NCBI GenBank assembly: GCA_019321725.1
Contig: CM033108.1
Location: 13,410,060 to 13,474,059, forward strand
Direction of reading: 5' to 3'
DNA: 64,000 bases
Origin: Paulownia fortunei
Taxonomy: Eukaryota > Streptophyta > Magnoliopsida > Lamiales > Paulowniaceae
Below the pieces are notes generated by a model. It ran no database searches, was not told the DNA's origin, and worked only from the letters and a program-made list of their open reading frames with translations. Of the stretch, positions 13,801 through 27,400 are shown in pieces (position 1 is the stretch's first letter; each line of letters opens with the position of its first letter). A program made the translations under genes and the position numbers.

Positions 13801-16160
13801 ATGTTACAAGATTGGCAATCTTCATTTCTTCTAGGCTCTATACAATATCAATTAAGTTTCATCATAGGCCATTAGTCGTCAAGATAAATCAATCAATCTC
13901 AAACACGAACCTTGTCAAATTTGTCAACAAAACATGCTTGCTCTCAGACTTTGATCACACAATATATGTAATTCATACATAATTCATCAACAAAAATTGA
14001 AAAAAAATGGCTCAATTTTCACAAAATAAAATTCCCACCCCCAAATGTAAATCAAACATTATCCTCAATGTTTAAAGCAAGAAAAAGGTAAAGACGAGAA
14101 AGAAGAACTCCTTTATTTTGGTGGAATATACTACCCGATCTATTGCTACAACCACATCTCTTGGTCTTAATTGCAATAATTAAAATCAACTTGAAATTGG
14201 CCAAGTCTTAAGAAGTATTAAAAACATAGTATATGATTATCACAATAAAAACAACATTTCAATCACAATATAAACATCAACTCATAACTCCATTAAAATA
14301 GCTTTCCAAGCCTTAACAAAAATAGTTTACTTTATATTGAAATTAAGTAAGCACCAAGTGTTTCTCAACATCATGATTCTTACAAAATTCTCAAAACAAA
14401 GCAAAATGAAATAAAAAATTAAAGTAGGAGATTACAACCACTAAGTGATTCTTCACTTCTTCTTTAAAATCTTCAATCCCCAATGAAGTTGCTCATTTTC
14501 TTGTCTTCAAATCCTAAGCACCTTGGTAATGGGCATGTGTGTTCTAGGTGTAGTGTATGAAGTTGTATGGGAGAATGAGTATTTTAATGGTGAAAAAAAG
14601 TGTGTATAGATTATGGTGTGTAGTGTGTGTAAAATTCTAAGAATGATGTAAAATGTGTTGTGTGTATATATCATGTGTAATGGAGTATCACATGGTGGGT
14701 GATGTGACAAAAGTATCTATAGTGTGGCCAACAAGAAAAGATGCCAGTTGAGCTTTGTGATGCCATTTGTCACACAAAACATTTGAGAACTAATTTTGTT
14801 ATGCTAATTGGTGCCACGCGCGCGGCCTTTTGGGTCATGATGCCAAAACTCCTTAACCTACTGCATAATTTTTAGTATTGGTGCCACGACACCTATTTTC
14901 CATGTTGCAGAGTGAAATATTCCCCTCAACTGGCATTGCGGCGTGACCTTTTTGGAGTTGGGGAGCTGACTTGTTTAGACTACATTGTTCAGCCTCTTTC
15001 ACTTGATTTTGACTTGTTTCTATAACAAATTGGTTGTTAGTGTCTTCATAAGAATTATATCTCTATCTGTCAGCTTTCTCTATCCACTTTAGTCAGCTTA
15101 ACATTATATTTTTGGAAAAGTTATGCAAGAAATATGAAGACTGCTACATCAGGAAATTTTAATACACTATTGATTCTTTAACCCGAGTTTTTCATCTTTC
15201 AACTTCATTTCTACAATTTTTGAACCTACGCATATCACAATAAAAGGGAGAATTCCATCAATTATGAGATAAAATATCCAAATTTGTACTTTTGAGAGTG
15301 TTGGAAATATGTCAAATTATGAATTTATCAATTATTGAAGAAGAATTGATGATCCTTTCAAGGGTTGTAAATTTGTTTTTCATTTTCTTCTTACATTTTA
15401 TTGTAGTTTGAGGATTGTGTGTAGAGCATGATGCTGAGAAACAAGCACTTTACATTTCAATTCAATATGAGCTAATTTCCTTTTTATCGAGGTTTGGAGT
15501 TCAACCATCCTTATGAAATTATAAATTGATGTTTATTTTGTGATTGGAATATTGATTTTATTGTGATGAGCATATAATTTCAAGTTGATGTTAATTATTG
15601 CAATTAAAATCGAGAGATGAGATTGTAGTAATGGATCGAGTAGTATATGTCACTAACTGACCGTTATAGAGATATAGGCATCGGTATGTGCGGTAATCAT
15701 AGGTGTGAAAACTTAAAGCTAGTGGAATTCACAAAGCTCAAGGCACTCTTAGTGGAATGACCCATTACTAGAGATGGCGTCGTGGCCTACTAGGGGTAGA
15801 TTTGGTCCAACTCAAGAAAGAGCACCAATTACATTAGGAAGACCTGTCGTCACACAACCTACATCATTCTGAATCACAATTGAGTTAGGTTCATAACCAT
15901 AGAGGATAGCTAACCAATGCCTTGACTCTCCTTAGTATTGAATTCAATCCATTAATTTCATTAGGTTTTTGTTGTTTTGGTTAAATTTGGTAGTTGTTGC
16001 ACCTTAATTTAATCACCACTATAATCGTTAGGTTAAATATAGCATAGGTAATCTATATTGTGTATTTACACATGCACTCCCTAAGGATGCGATACCCACT
16101 CTTTATTACTTGTTAACACCGTGCACTTGCGGTTTGTTACCACCTGTTTTGGGGTCACCA
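10809..16160 (+). repeat. A1 right LTR, split by A2
   Basis: Bases 10809-11458 and 15336-16160 together match the left LTR. The break is the insertion point of A2, whose target duplication is ATCAT/ATTAT. Confidence 0.75.
11459..15330 (-). mobile_element. A2: inverted Athila-like element nested in the A1 LTR
   Basis: Starts TGGTGACC and ends TTTATCA, the reverse complements of the A-family LTR termini, and is flanked by ATCAT (11454-11458) and ATTAT (15331-15335). In minus orientation it contains a 5' LTR lacking its 3' third (about 14128-15330), the 3' half of the interior (about 12644-14127) and a 3' LTR (11459-about 12643). A deletion therefore runs from inside the 5' LTR into the interior and removes the primer site and any gag. 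No coding sequence remains. Confidence 0.7.
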
Positions 16161-16658
16161 ACCTCCTGATTCGAAATAAGTTTATGATCAAATTCATTGA
16201 GGTATGTTCTATAATCGCCATCATATGCGCGACCATGCCCCGTAACTAAGTATATTTGAGGACTTTATCTAATTGACTAAAAATGTAATTGAGGATAAAG
16301 AAAATGTCAATTTTAATATATTTTGAATATGTTTATTTTTACAAGAGTATAGTAGCGGCCATGCATATAATGGGATATCGAATAGCTCAATAGACTTACG
16401 TATACGATGCATGCTCGCATGAGGAGGATGTCTCTCTCCATGGACATTGGCGTAGTAATGCTAATGCATGTCAGAGAACAAGTACACTGAACAAACCCAA
16501 TAAAAATTCTGAATTGGAAACTTTATTTATTGAAATAAGAATTTTCATGTTACGATAGTACACGATTAATCCTTGGACTTGAAGCACCATGGTAGCCTTG
16601 TGCATGTCCTGTTCTATTTTGATGTATCTTCTATTTGTCTGACAATTGTTCGTGAAAT
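16161..16658. mobile_element. C2 LTR pieces: resumed minus copy joined to a plus fragment
   Basis: 16161-16349 continues the C2 LTR cut at 6058 (blocks AAATTCATTGAGG, GACTTTATCTAATTGACTAA and GTATAGTAGCGGCC, as at 4985-5155). From about 16350 the sequence matches 39470-39780 in plus orientation (GATGCATGCTCGCAT; CCTTGGACTTGA). The two pieces are therefore joined head to head without the normal LTR end. Confidence 0.55.
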
Positions 16659-18760
16659 ATTTGCAAACCACATGTGCACGGTGTTAAGTTTTAATACAAC
16701 AGTGAGTTGAGTATCGTATCCACAAGGATTATAATCAAAAATTACAGCAAGTATTGTAGTTCAAATAGTCCTAATTTTATCTAAAAAATCAAGTGATGAT
16801 TGGTAAACAAAATAGAAGAGGATAAAAATTGCAAAGATAAAACTGGAGTTCTTAGAAGTAATACAACAAATACTTTATGAATAAGAAATTCTAAAGAAAT
16901 GACTCACCTAATTATCACCTATGTTTTTCATTCCAAAAGAAACTAATTCAAGTCAATAATACATGTAAGTTAAGAATTCCTAAGCTCATCAATCCCCTCT
17001 CTTGAGTGTCGAATTGATTATGAGTTCTAATATAAATTTCAATATCTTTATAAAAACTCAAGAATAAAACTCTACAAAGGTTCAATGAATTCTTATTCAA
17101 AACTTCAAAGATTTCATAAGCTTCTCAACTCTATGATTCTTAGTTTATATTATCTTTATAATCATGTATAATCTTCTCTCTCTCGAGTATCGAATCTCAA
17201 AAATCAAACACTCTCAATTAATGACTAAATAATCAAGATGCAATACTAAACAAGATAACACAAATAAGGTGAATAACTTGAACTAATAATGTTTGGAATT
17301 CAAAACAAGGATCAAATAAGGTTACATCATCCTCTAGAAAGAAATGATCATCGTGTATGAAAATAACATCAAGAAATACATAAGAAAGAGCATGAAAATT
17401 ATTCACCAATTTTTGAAATAGAAGAAATGGTTGAAGCTCTCCTTGTCTCCAAGAATGGCTCACTTTTCTCTCCAAGAATACCTCTCTATCCAACAGCCTT
17501 CTTTTGTCCAAGAATAACTCCTCACGTCCAAAATGCCTTTGGAGTCTTTAAAATCAGATGGGAAAAGCCCTAAATAGGGCAAAAAATCTATTTTGCCCCT
17601 TTTATCCATGTGATAATGCATAGGCACTGACTGGACAGCCTGGCACAGTTAGGCATTGAACATTCTGTCTTCAGCATCTGCATCCTCTTTAAACTGATTT
17701 TTTACCACATTCTAAGCCGAACCAGTTTTTAGTGTCTTCATACAAAATCTAGTCTATGTCTTGAATTTCCACAGGCACTTGAATCAACTAATTATAGTAT
17801 CTGTGGAGATAGTTATGCCTAAAATACTAAGATGACACTTAGCAGAAAATTTCAGCCTAGTGCTGACTCTTTAACTCGATTTTTCTTATTGAGATCAACA
17901 GAATAAGATTTTATAGTAAACATAGAATTTATAGATATATGTCTTGCCTTTTTGTTGGTTTAATAATCAAGTCAAAATCATATTTTATCAAAGAGTTATG
18001 ATTGAAATACAAAAAATATCATCAGTTGCACCACAATTTAGATTATTCAACATTTCAACCAAGTTTTTTGTTTCTTTCCACTTTCTTCTCCTTTTATCAT
18101 TACCTACAAAATTTCAAACTAAATACATAAAAAGTAGCAAAAATACTTGAAAATAAACCAAATGTTTAATCAAAAGGTATATGAATTATTGGTAAAAAAT
18201 CAACTTATTAAATACCCTTAAACTTGAAGATTTGTTTGTCCTCAAACATCAAACATAAAATTCTCAATAACAACCCCTCTATTAATTAGGTAACCAAAGT
18301 TGAGAAATATTTTTTTTTCACATCTCATCTCAAAAGATTAAAAAAATATATCAAGTTTACATGTTAACATACATATTGGTTTCACTTAACTTCATGGTCT
18401 TGTATGTGTGAGTGTGAAAGTAGTAGTTTATCAAATTTCATTTATCATTGGGATAGATTTATAAAGCTAACTACTCATATTTAATCCACTTTTAAAGTGC
18501 TTACCAAACTCTATAGGCTTGTTTTTTACACTAGTCTCCACTAATACAGGTAGATCATAGCACCAAATTAAAAGGACTTCCAAAACTTATACTGTGAGGC
18601 TTGGGTAATGGTGGGAATATATGGAAAATTGTAGCTAAATTTTTTGAGAATTTTTGTGAATTTATAATAAGTACATCATTCTTGTTCTTGGAAATAAATA
18701 TTGTCCGTAGAAAAAAATCTTGATATTGTAAAATCATAATCACCAATTGGGAAATTCATT
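16659..18760 (-). mobile_element. A3: reverse Athila-like LTR with adjoining 3' interior
   Basis: Bases 16659-18212 read in minus orientation as an LTR of the A type. They share GTGCACGGTGTTAAG and the GTATCGTATCCACAAGG block with the LTR 3' region of A1, in reverse. At about 18205-18240 the reverse complement gives a purine tract (AAGTTTAAGGGTA) next to the LTR start. 18213 to about 18760 is then 3' interior without coding motifs. No second LTR or target duplication is seen. Confidence 0.5.
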
Positions 18761-21285
18761 GAAATATATGTAATCACAATTGCATAATAGACAATAAACA
18801 ATAAAATAAAATACAAGTTACTTGTTTGTTATTTGTAAAATAATTATGGAAGATATACGATTTCATTGTGAAGGTTAAAAATCACAAATGCATAATAGAG
18901 AATAAGCAATATAATAAGATAAAAATTACTTGTTTGTAATTTGTAAAATGATTGTTTAGAAAATAAAGCAAGATTTGGAATAACAATATTGAACTCTAAG
19001 TAAAAATTGTGAAAAAAATACAAGTTTATTGAGAAGCAAATTAATACAGCACACCATTCAGTTTCAACCAAAAGATATAATTAAACGTAATTATTTATTG
19101 TAACAACTTTGTATTTTAACCTATGCCAAAATAAATTATCACACAAAATTAAACATGAATTCAATCAATAGAAGAAGAATTGTTAATCTAATAAAAATAT
19201 TAGAAATATTTACTCAAAAAATACTTTAAATTTGAGTACATAATCATAAACATAAATTCAGACAGTATGTACCTTATTCTTGTCCAACAATACTTTCACT
19301 TATTATAGATATCGATCGAACACAATTAGTAATATGGGCTCAAATAGTGAATTTGTTGGTGGCAAACTTTTTAATATTTTGATACCATTATGTCTCACCC
19401 ATTGGAAAAAGAAGTGGATATTGCAAATAGTCATATAATATATATAATAATATTTTTGTGCATGTGACCTAAATGTGCATGGATTATAATATCTTGTTCA
19501 AATTGTGTATTAACATTACTTCCTTTAATCCATATAGCTGTAATTTAATCATCTGTAGGAGAACTATACACTCATTGATCCAATTTTATATCTTTTAAGA
19601 TATGGAGCTAAACATCATCGATTGAAGGATAATCTTTTAATCTTCTAAAGAGTTTTGCTTATGGATTTACCTCTAAAATTTTTATGAGTTTTTTCACATT
19701 AACTTTAGATAAAGTTGAATTTTTTAGTGTGTTCATTCTATTCTCAACCTTATTTCTAGTTTCAATAAAATATTAAAAATGACCAAGACCGTCTTCTTTG
19801 AGTATTAACTTTGGAAGGTCATGATACAACATCATTCCCTGTGGTCGGAGAGTATTTCACTTTGTAGATGCTAGTTCTTTATATAATTTCACACCAAATG
19901 AAGTAAAAAAAAATATGCAATTGAATGTACTAATATTTGTTCAAAATTCAAAAGGCCCCTTCTTTCTAAAAGTAAACAACTCATACAGTTTCAAGAGAGT
20001 TTCAATAGGTGTAAGTTTAATTTTTTTTCAATTATATTATTCTTAATTATCATGGTCTAATTTGTACTTTTATTGAGCAAAATTGCAATTTTCTCTTTCC
20101 TGTATTTTTCTAATTTTCTCATTGTCTTGTTACTTATTTTTTATTTTTTATTTTTTGTCTCACGTTGTTCAATGGGATTAGGGAAAAATTCTAAATTAAT
20201 TAATAAGGTTTTATAGAAGTCAAGTGGAATAAGCCATAAAATCTTTAACTTTTTGTATACTTCATTTAGAATCCAATTAAGAGTCTAAAATCATTAACTT
20301 TTTGTGCTCTTCGTTTAGAATACAATTAAGAGTCTAATGGAACAAATTAGGAATTTCTTATTATTGGAAAGATCGACTGGTAGAATTATAATGGATGAAT
20401 TGCTCCGGTACTTCAATGTATTAATTAATCTATTTTTTTGCTTGGAGTTCTATTAAAGATCTACTACTAGGTATATATGAAATTATTAATTGCTAGTATT
20501 CTCCCATTTGTAGTTTAACTTAGACTATTATATTGATTATATTATAAATTATATTATTGTCATTAAAGTTAATATATAAAAGAGCATTTTAGTAATATCA
20601 AAAAATTTATTTGGAATCCTATTAAAAATCTACTACTATTAATTAGGCCCTTTTGTAGTTTAATTTGAACTTTATTAAATTAGTTATATTATAAATTACA
20701 TTATTACCATTAAAAATAACATTTTAAAAAAATATTTTAATATAATCAAAAATTGAAAAAAACATTCACACTTTTATAATATATAATAATAATATAATAT
20801 AATATAATATAATAATATATATAGTATAATATAATATGTAAAACTTATTTATGTAGATATGGTAGATATACAATTTTTTTTCCTTTCTTTTTTAAGTTTA
20901 ACTTGAGACAGGAGTATAAATTTTGAAGGGAACATTCAACTTTCTTCAATGCATCACTAGAAGGGAAAGATCAACGTAATTATCACAACAGAAATGGATC
21001 ACTTGACTTTTGGACTGAACTTCAAGGGGGTGGGGTGTGAGTAATTTTCCATAGATAAAATGCAAAGAACACCTACTGGGCTTCGGTTAATGTACATAAA
21101 TAATTGACGTCGTAGATCTTGCAGGAGTTTTTGGTGATCTACAATGTCAGTATAATCTGCTGTGACATTTTACTACCTTAGTTCGCTAAGGTCAGAGCAG
21201 TTTCTCGGGCACTCTATCAGCAAACTGCATGGTACCGTATCCGTCCGTACGTATGGGCAATTGAAAGCTGAATTTGTAGTTTAAA
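18761..21285. other. AT-rich spacer downstream of ZDS
   Basis: No gene or recognised element. AATAT-type runs occur at 20780-20840. Minus-strand reading of about 19560-19920 gives short peptide-like stretches separated by stops, but no family I can name. The 3' untranslated region of ZDS should begin at 21285; I cannot place its end. Confidence 0.5.
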
Positions 21286-21441
21286 TCAGACAAGGGTCAA
21301 CTCATCCAAGGTAGCTGCTTTTTTCAATTCGGTGGCAGCAAGAGCCTTTCGTAGTGCCACCAACTCTTCTCCTGCACCGCATATGTAGGCAGACGCTTGT
21401 CTTCCAGACAGAGTCGCTCCTTCCATGCTGTCTATATAATC
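21286..21441 (-). CDS. ZDS: ZDS last exon
   Basis: 51 codons plus TGA at 21286-21288. It begins [15 protein letters not shown], the desaturase C-terminal signature, and ends with a family-typical variable tail rich in Ala, Leu and Lys. Confidence 0.94.
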   Translation of the reverse strand, partial: DYIDSMEGATLSGRQASAYICGAGEELVALRKALAATELKKAATLDELTLV

Positions 21442-24400
21442 CTGCAAAAAGAAACATGTTACAACAAAAAACGGACAACAAAATTATTGTCAAGGCTAAA
21501 GTCATGGGCTGTGAGCAGCTATCATGTTTTACCAAATAATGTCAATTAACCTGTTAAAGTTGTTACAACCCAAGAATGACAATAAAATCAATGATCTGTA
21601 GAGACTATTATCAGACTGACGAATGACAGGGTCCAATTTTTGCCATTTTATTTTATTTTTACATATACCACTCAAATACACAGATGATAGTGTATTTGAT
21701 AGCTTCCATAGTAAATGCTTGACACATTTGTAAAAGGTCAATTTCAAAATGTAGCCTAACCATAATAAAACCATATTTACATTAATCCAAATTGAGTCAT
21801 TACTACTGTAATTTGGGTTAATCTATCAAATAGTACGAACAATGAAATGAAAGGCAGTGTCACCTGTTTAGTGTATGAGCCAGCAAGGAAGAAGTTCTTG
21901 ACTGGCGTCTTCTGGTCAGGTCTGAATGGATCTTTACCAGGTCCTTCACGATATAAAGACTGTCCGATTTTGACAACTGATGACCATGTGACTTCCAAAC
22001 CTTGGGAAGATGGAAAGAGCGCCAAAACCTTATTTTAAGAAGTCATTATCAGCAACATGAACATGATTAGAAATATGTTAAAGTGAGATTTGAGAATGAG
22101 AAAGAAATAGAATGTCCTGCCCCAACTCCCAACCGCAGCTCCCAACCAAATAAACATAAAAAAGTTTTCACGGGTAGAGTTATAGGATCAACCACAGAAT
22201 CAATGAAAGCTGACTTATAATAATTTGTACATCTAGCGTCACTAACTTACTGAAAATGAAACCCAACAAATGATGGAACAAAAAGACAGATCTAATTAGC
22301 ATATTACCAATATATTACTCTTCAAAAATTTATTTCCCATTCTAAAATATGAAAATTAGTTTTATTAACACCAATTTTTTTCATGTTCATCATAAGTTTA
22401 TAAATATCTCCCGCAAAACCCCTCAACCCTGATCCCCGAGACCTCAATTTCCCTATCCTGGCAGTCTAGACCCCTGCCACCAACGCTGACCTTCCTGCTG
22501 CACAACCCTACATCCTTGCCCCCACTGCCACCCAAACCCCCCAACACAACCAGCCCGGCTCCCTCTGCTGGAGTTATGATACTGACCTTCCCAACCAGTA
22601 TCATACAAAAGAATTGAGTTAGAAGTTCATCATCTACTTTTCCCTACTCTTGCAGACATTGATTTTTTATAAGCTGTAATGTCTCTACATGAAGGATTAT
22701 CAAGAAGCCCATGCCAAGATCAAGGTCCCCATGTTTCCACCCCCATCAAAATGCCATGAGAATCCCCTCAATACTCTCTTTTTCTGTGTTTAATTTTTAT
22801 TTATTTTTTTTGGGGGGTTGGGCGGGGGGGGGGGGAGGTGGAGGTCATTGAATCCCCTCAGATCTTTGCTTCTTGCTTGGCACATCTCTTGCTTCACACT
22901 AGAAATAGCCATGGCATGGTGACTGCACCAATGAATTTATAATATCAAAATGCCATTTCTCAGCCTCCACTTGCTCATTCCACCATTTTCTATCCCATGT
23001 TTCCCATCCGCATGCCGTAGTACAGATCGTGAAACTCATGAGAGAGTTTGCAGAAATCCATCCCTGAGCGCACCAAATTGTCCATGGCCACAAATATCGA
23101 GAAGTAGGGGAGTTGAGCTGGGGGGAAATATTGGGGGCATGGATGTGGACGGTTGCAGTGTGAGGTATGGTTCATAGTCGCAGTATTGGCGCTAATATCA
23201 GTAGGTATTGTTCCACATTGGTCACGGCTTATCACGATATTATCAAGCATACAAAACAAATGCATTATAGGGTACTCAAATAATTCTAGAAAAGAAATTT
23301 TGTTTTTTCATTTTTTTCTTTTTCCTCTTTGGCGAAGTTGCAGTTATTACCAATGAAAATCAATATTTACTTGTCGACAGAATTATTGGTATTTTTTCAC
23401 AATGGTTGTTGGAGGTTCAACTACTAGACTAGCAGAGTTTCTCATAAGAGCCAAGGAATGGCAGAAGTAACACCAACCTGCTTTGAAACTCTCTTTATAA
23501 TTTCGTCATTTGGTAGAGGCATGTACGGGTCCCCAGGTGTAAGGACACATCTGTAAATAAGTACTAAATAATGAGGCTGAGCAGAAGACCATCATAATGG
23601 AAAATAACTTGCTTACATATTAGTCCTCTGCCTCATTATGGGCAGAATTACAGTAGTGTAATTGGTCTTTGCCTGCATGGACAAAAATGAAACATAGGCA
23701 AAAGTAGCAGCAACATTTTTCTTACTGAAGCAATGAGCCTTGGCCATTAAGGTAATAATCCTCTGGGGATGTGAGTGCAAGGTCTGCAAAACAAGAGAAA
23801 TCTGCATCTGGAGTATAAAGTAGATTATCGAGACCCTCAGCTTGCCTCAATTGCCTGACCATCTCAGAGTTAATGAATTTGAAAGCAATGCAGGATTCTC
23901 TGAGCTACAAATTGAAACAAACTGTAACTATAGTAAAGGTTAGTGTTCGTAAAAGTTAGTGCTCACCGTGCACGTTCCAAGTCCCTTAATTCCGTAACCC
24001 AGCCATTATATCGCAGTTGCACTGTGACAACAGGTACTCCGACCAGTTTATAGATATTGTCAAAGAATTGCGACTCCCTCCAATTTTGTGGAAGTAACCT
24101 TTTAATTCCAGGGACATCACATGCTGCAAATCACAAAGATTTTCGGGAACCTTGAGTTCATCCGGCTGGAGAGTAAAAGAGAAAACACGCACGCAAGGTT
24201 AAACCACAAACCTGCTACATAAGCATCAGCTTTTACTGTTTTCTTTTGAGTAGCCTAGACAAAGGAGTACCATTCGTTAGTCCTCATGCCTGGCCAAGCA
24301 CTACCATAGAAACTCACACCAATAATGGATTGTGATATATGGAGATCAGCCATAGGGTCATAGCCTTAAAACTACCACAATCGATTTCAGTCTTGCAGAT

Positions 24401-27400
24401 GAACCAAAAGAAAAAATCTCTCCAATTGTAATTCAGTTTCATTAACATAATGAAAGGGGAAGAATATCAGGTTTTTTCATTATTTGTCCATGTAATACTT
24501 AAAAAATACATGTAAACAAGAAATCCAGAAAGGTATATTTGATGCCACAATATTTTTATTCCTATTTTCACTTTCCAAACACACAAATTATCAAGATAGA
24601 TTGGATCTTTTGCTGTCCAATCTACAAAGGGAGTGCCACTGATGGAGAGAATAAATATATAAGATACTAGTCCACTGCAGATGGCATGTTTCATTTTTGG
24701 TGAGATATAATTATCTTTAAGTTCAATTCAGATACTTTAAGAAAAATGTCCCCTATTGTTGTCAAGAAATTGTGGTAAAGGTACAATGAATGTGAATAGC
24801 CACACATATAAGGCTGGCAAATTCACTTTGAAGAAGCAATTAAGGATGAATTGCACATGTTTGGAATATCTCAATCTTAAGAAGTGTCAAGTTTTTGCCT
24901 TTAAATTATTTACATCATAAGTGAAGATGCTACGCCATGAATTCACAAATATATCTGTGATTGTGGAATATAATGAGCTGAAGTTTGCCACCTAAATCAC
25001 TTCAATCATTTAGGACAAGGTAAAAATGGAACTATCTGAACAAGATGCATGTACCTTGGACATGGCAAGCCCAGTTACATATACACCTCCATCAGCTGAT
25101 CTATCATAAAGAATTTCTCTGCATCCCCACCTTAAATGGAACCTGCACTAGCAAACAGATATGAGCAATATAATCAATACACCAAACCAAAAAACAAACA
25201 GTGTATTCATGTAAGTTCCAGTATATACTGTGCTCACCTGCCTCCCTTGTCCATGATATGCTTTTTGATGGGACCACTCAAATAAACATCTGGAGAACCT
25301 TTAAGCATGCGAAGTAGGGAAGCCTCGGTTTTAGTAGCAAAAAGTGAAAATATAGTGAGCATACAGCGTGCACTAATATTATCACAGTCAATGAATCCCA
25401 GGGCATAAGCAACAGGATCCCACATCCTCTGGATGCTCTTTCGAGTCCCCCCTTTGGACATGAACCACTCAGAGAAGCTTATCTGTTGTAAATACAAAGT
25501 CAAGTGATTACTAGAAGCCAACATATAAAAAGGAATATGTGTATTTTAGCATGAAAATGCATGGCACCAACTTGTGCAATATGTCACATAATTTGTCAAC
25601 CATGATGAGTTTCAACGCCTATACGCAATCCAGCAATATTGCAGTGAGAAGGCCAAGGCCCTCCTATCATTTTTTTAGTAGCACTCTAATAAACCCTAAG
25701 TCTTGGCATCAAAATCTCAAGCAACTGGTAGCTGAGATGGTAGAAGCTTCAGTGGGAGCAGTAGACCTGGTTGAAGAGAAGGCTTTGTGATCAATCTACT
25801 GAAGAAACACGAAAGACGGGTTCAAATAGAAGGTAATGACAGAAGGTAGTGGAGTAGTAGAGCAGCAGGAAGAAACAAGAAGGAAAAGAAAAACCAAACA
25901 TGAAAGAAAATATAAGGGTGAAGGGCTTCGACAGATGTAGTGACCAGTAGAGAGTTATGGCCATTCAGATTTTTCTCATTTCCATCCTTATTTTTAGGTA
26001 AAGCATATCCATCCTAATTAAGAAGTACATACAGGAAATAATAGAAAAAGGATACGCTAAAACTTTTCAATACGGATACATAGAGTTGAGAGTGCAACAG
26101 ACTCTGCTCGCTGATATCTTCATGCAATTGGCCAATTGAATATATCATTCTACTTTATGCCTGTTGTTATCATGCTCTATGGCTCTCTCATTCTGTCTCT
26201 CTCTTCATAAAATTTTGTTGCACTCTTATGCTCCCCATTCCTGCCTTATGTAACTTAGGTCACACATCTAATGAAAAGAAAAGGAAATAGACTAATTAGA
26301 GAGAACACAAACATTATCCAGATCTCGTATGTTCCGCATTGCTCCATCTGGATCAACAAGAGCCCTTACAACTGGACTAAGGGCGAGAGCCACAGCATTT
26401 CTTGCTTTATCATAAGTCTGCAAATCAGAGAAGGGAACACATTTCGAAAATCTCATTGAATAAATAGATTTACAAAGTTTTCTTCAACTCGTATGACAAC
26501 AATAATAAAGAGGGTAAAACTTTCTCTTGTATTCTACTTGATAAAGAGAACAAACTATTATCATGCAAATATAATATAGTAAAAATTTTGCACAAACTTT
26601 TTTAACACAAGCGATCATATGACAATGTGAACTTGAAAAAACGTTGAAGATAAACAATCATGACCAAGGAGGCAATGAAGTCAGGAATTAGAAGTAACAA
26701 CCAGGGAGCCATCATGTGTGATGTGGAATCAGATAAAACAATCAGCATTGCTGGAGGTAATTATAAATGGGGGAAAGCTGCAATTGCATTCACTATGTAG
26801 AAAAGGTTTTCACATCCAAATTTTGTGCATGAACAGAAGCCACGAAATTGTCACAACAAGCAAGTGGTTATTATGTGTATTTTCCAAGGTCTTGAAAAAG
26901 CATTTCAAAGATTCCGACGCTTCACGTAGTGTCCCCACCAAAGGTTTTACCCCTCTTCCATTATATCCTATGGACTAGTAAAGTGCACTCACGTTGTGCG
27001 TGGAAAGGTGCACATAGATGTATTTACTATATTATTTAGGGTAAAATATATTTAACCCTAGTTTGATGCAAACTTTTAAACTTTGTTTGCATTCAGTTTC
27101 GTTCCAATTCCAGTAGTTTCAACGTTTTCACAAAATGAAACAGAACATTCGAAAAGTGAATCATCCAACACTATTTTCATTCGTGCCCAAAATACTATAA
27201 AAAAATCCTAATTATTATTATACATATATATGTACATATACATTTGTATATACTTTATATATATTCAAATCATCTTATTAAATTCACATCCAATCATTAT
27301 ATTAATCTAAAAATAATATAAAATAATGATGTAACCATGACATCTACAGGAACTCTCTCTCATAACTAAAATCAAACAAACATCACAAAACCCCATGTAT

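Larger units (their letters stand above)
6059..16160 (+). mobile_element. A1: non-autonomous Athila/Tat-like LTR retrotransposon
   Basis: Two direct LTRs (6059-7515, 1457 bp; 10809-16160, about 1475 bp after removing nested A2) flank a 3.3-kb interior. LTRs start TGATAAGC and end GGTCACCA. A primer site resembling the tRNA-Asp type used by Athila/Tat elements follows the first LTR, and a purine tract precedes the second. Flanks are ACCCC (6054-6058) and ACCTC (16161-16165), a target duplication with one mismatch. The interior holds only a gag-like remnant; I find no protease, reverse transcriptase or RNase H motif. Athila affiliation is inferred from the primer site and gag style. Confidence 0.75.

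Noticed and set aside
19370..19920. Possible coding remnant on the minus strand downstream of ZDS
   Set aside because: Only short stretches between stops, with no recognisable family; kept as uncharacterised spacer.
22398..22604. Gly/Val-rich minus frame in a GC-richer patch of a ZDS intron
   Set aside because: Wholly intronic, with no homologous motif; its composition alone gives the open frame.
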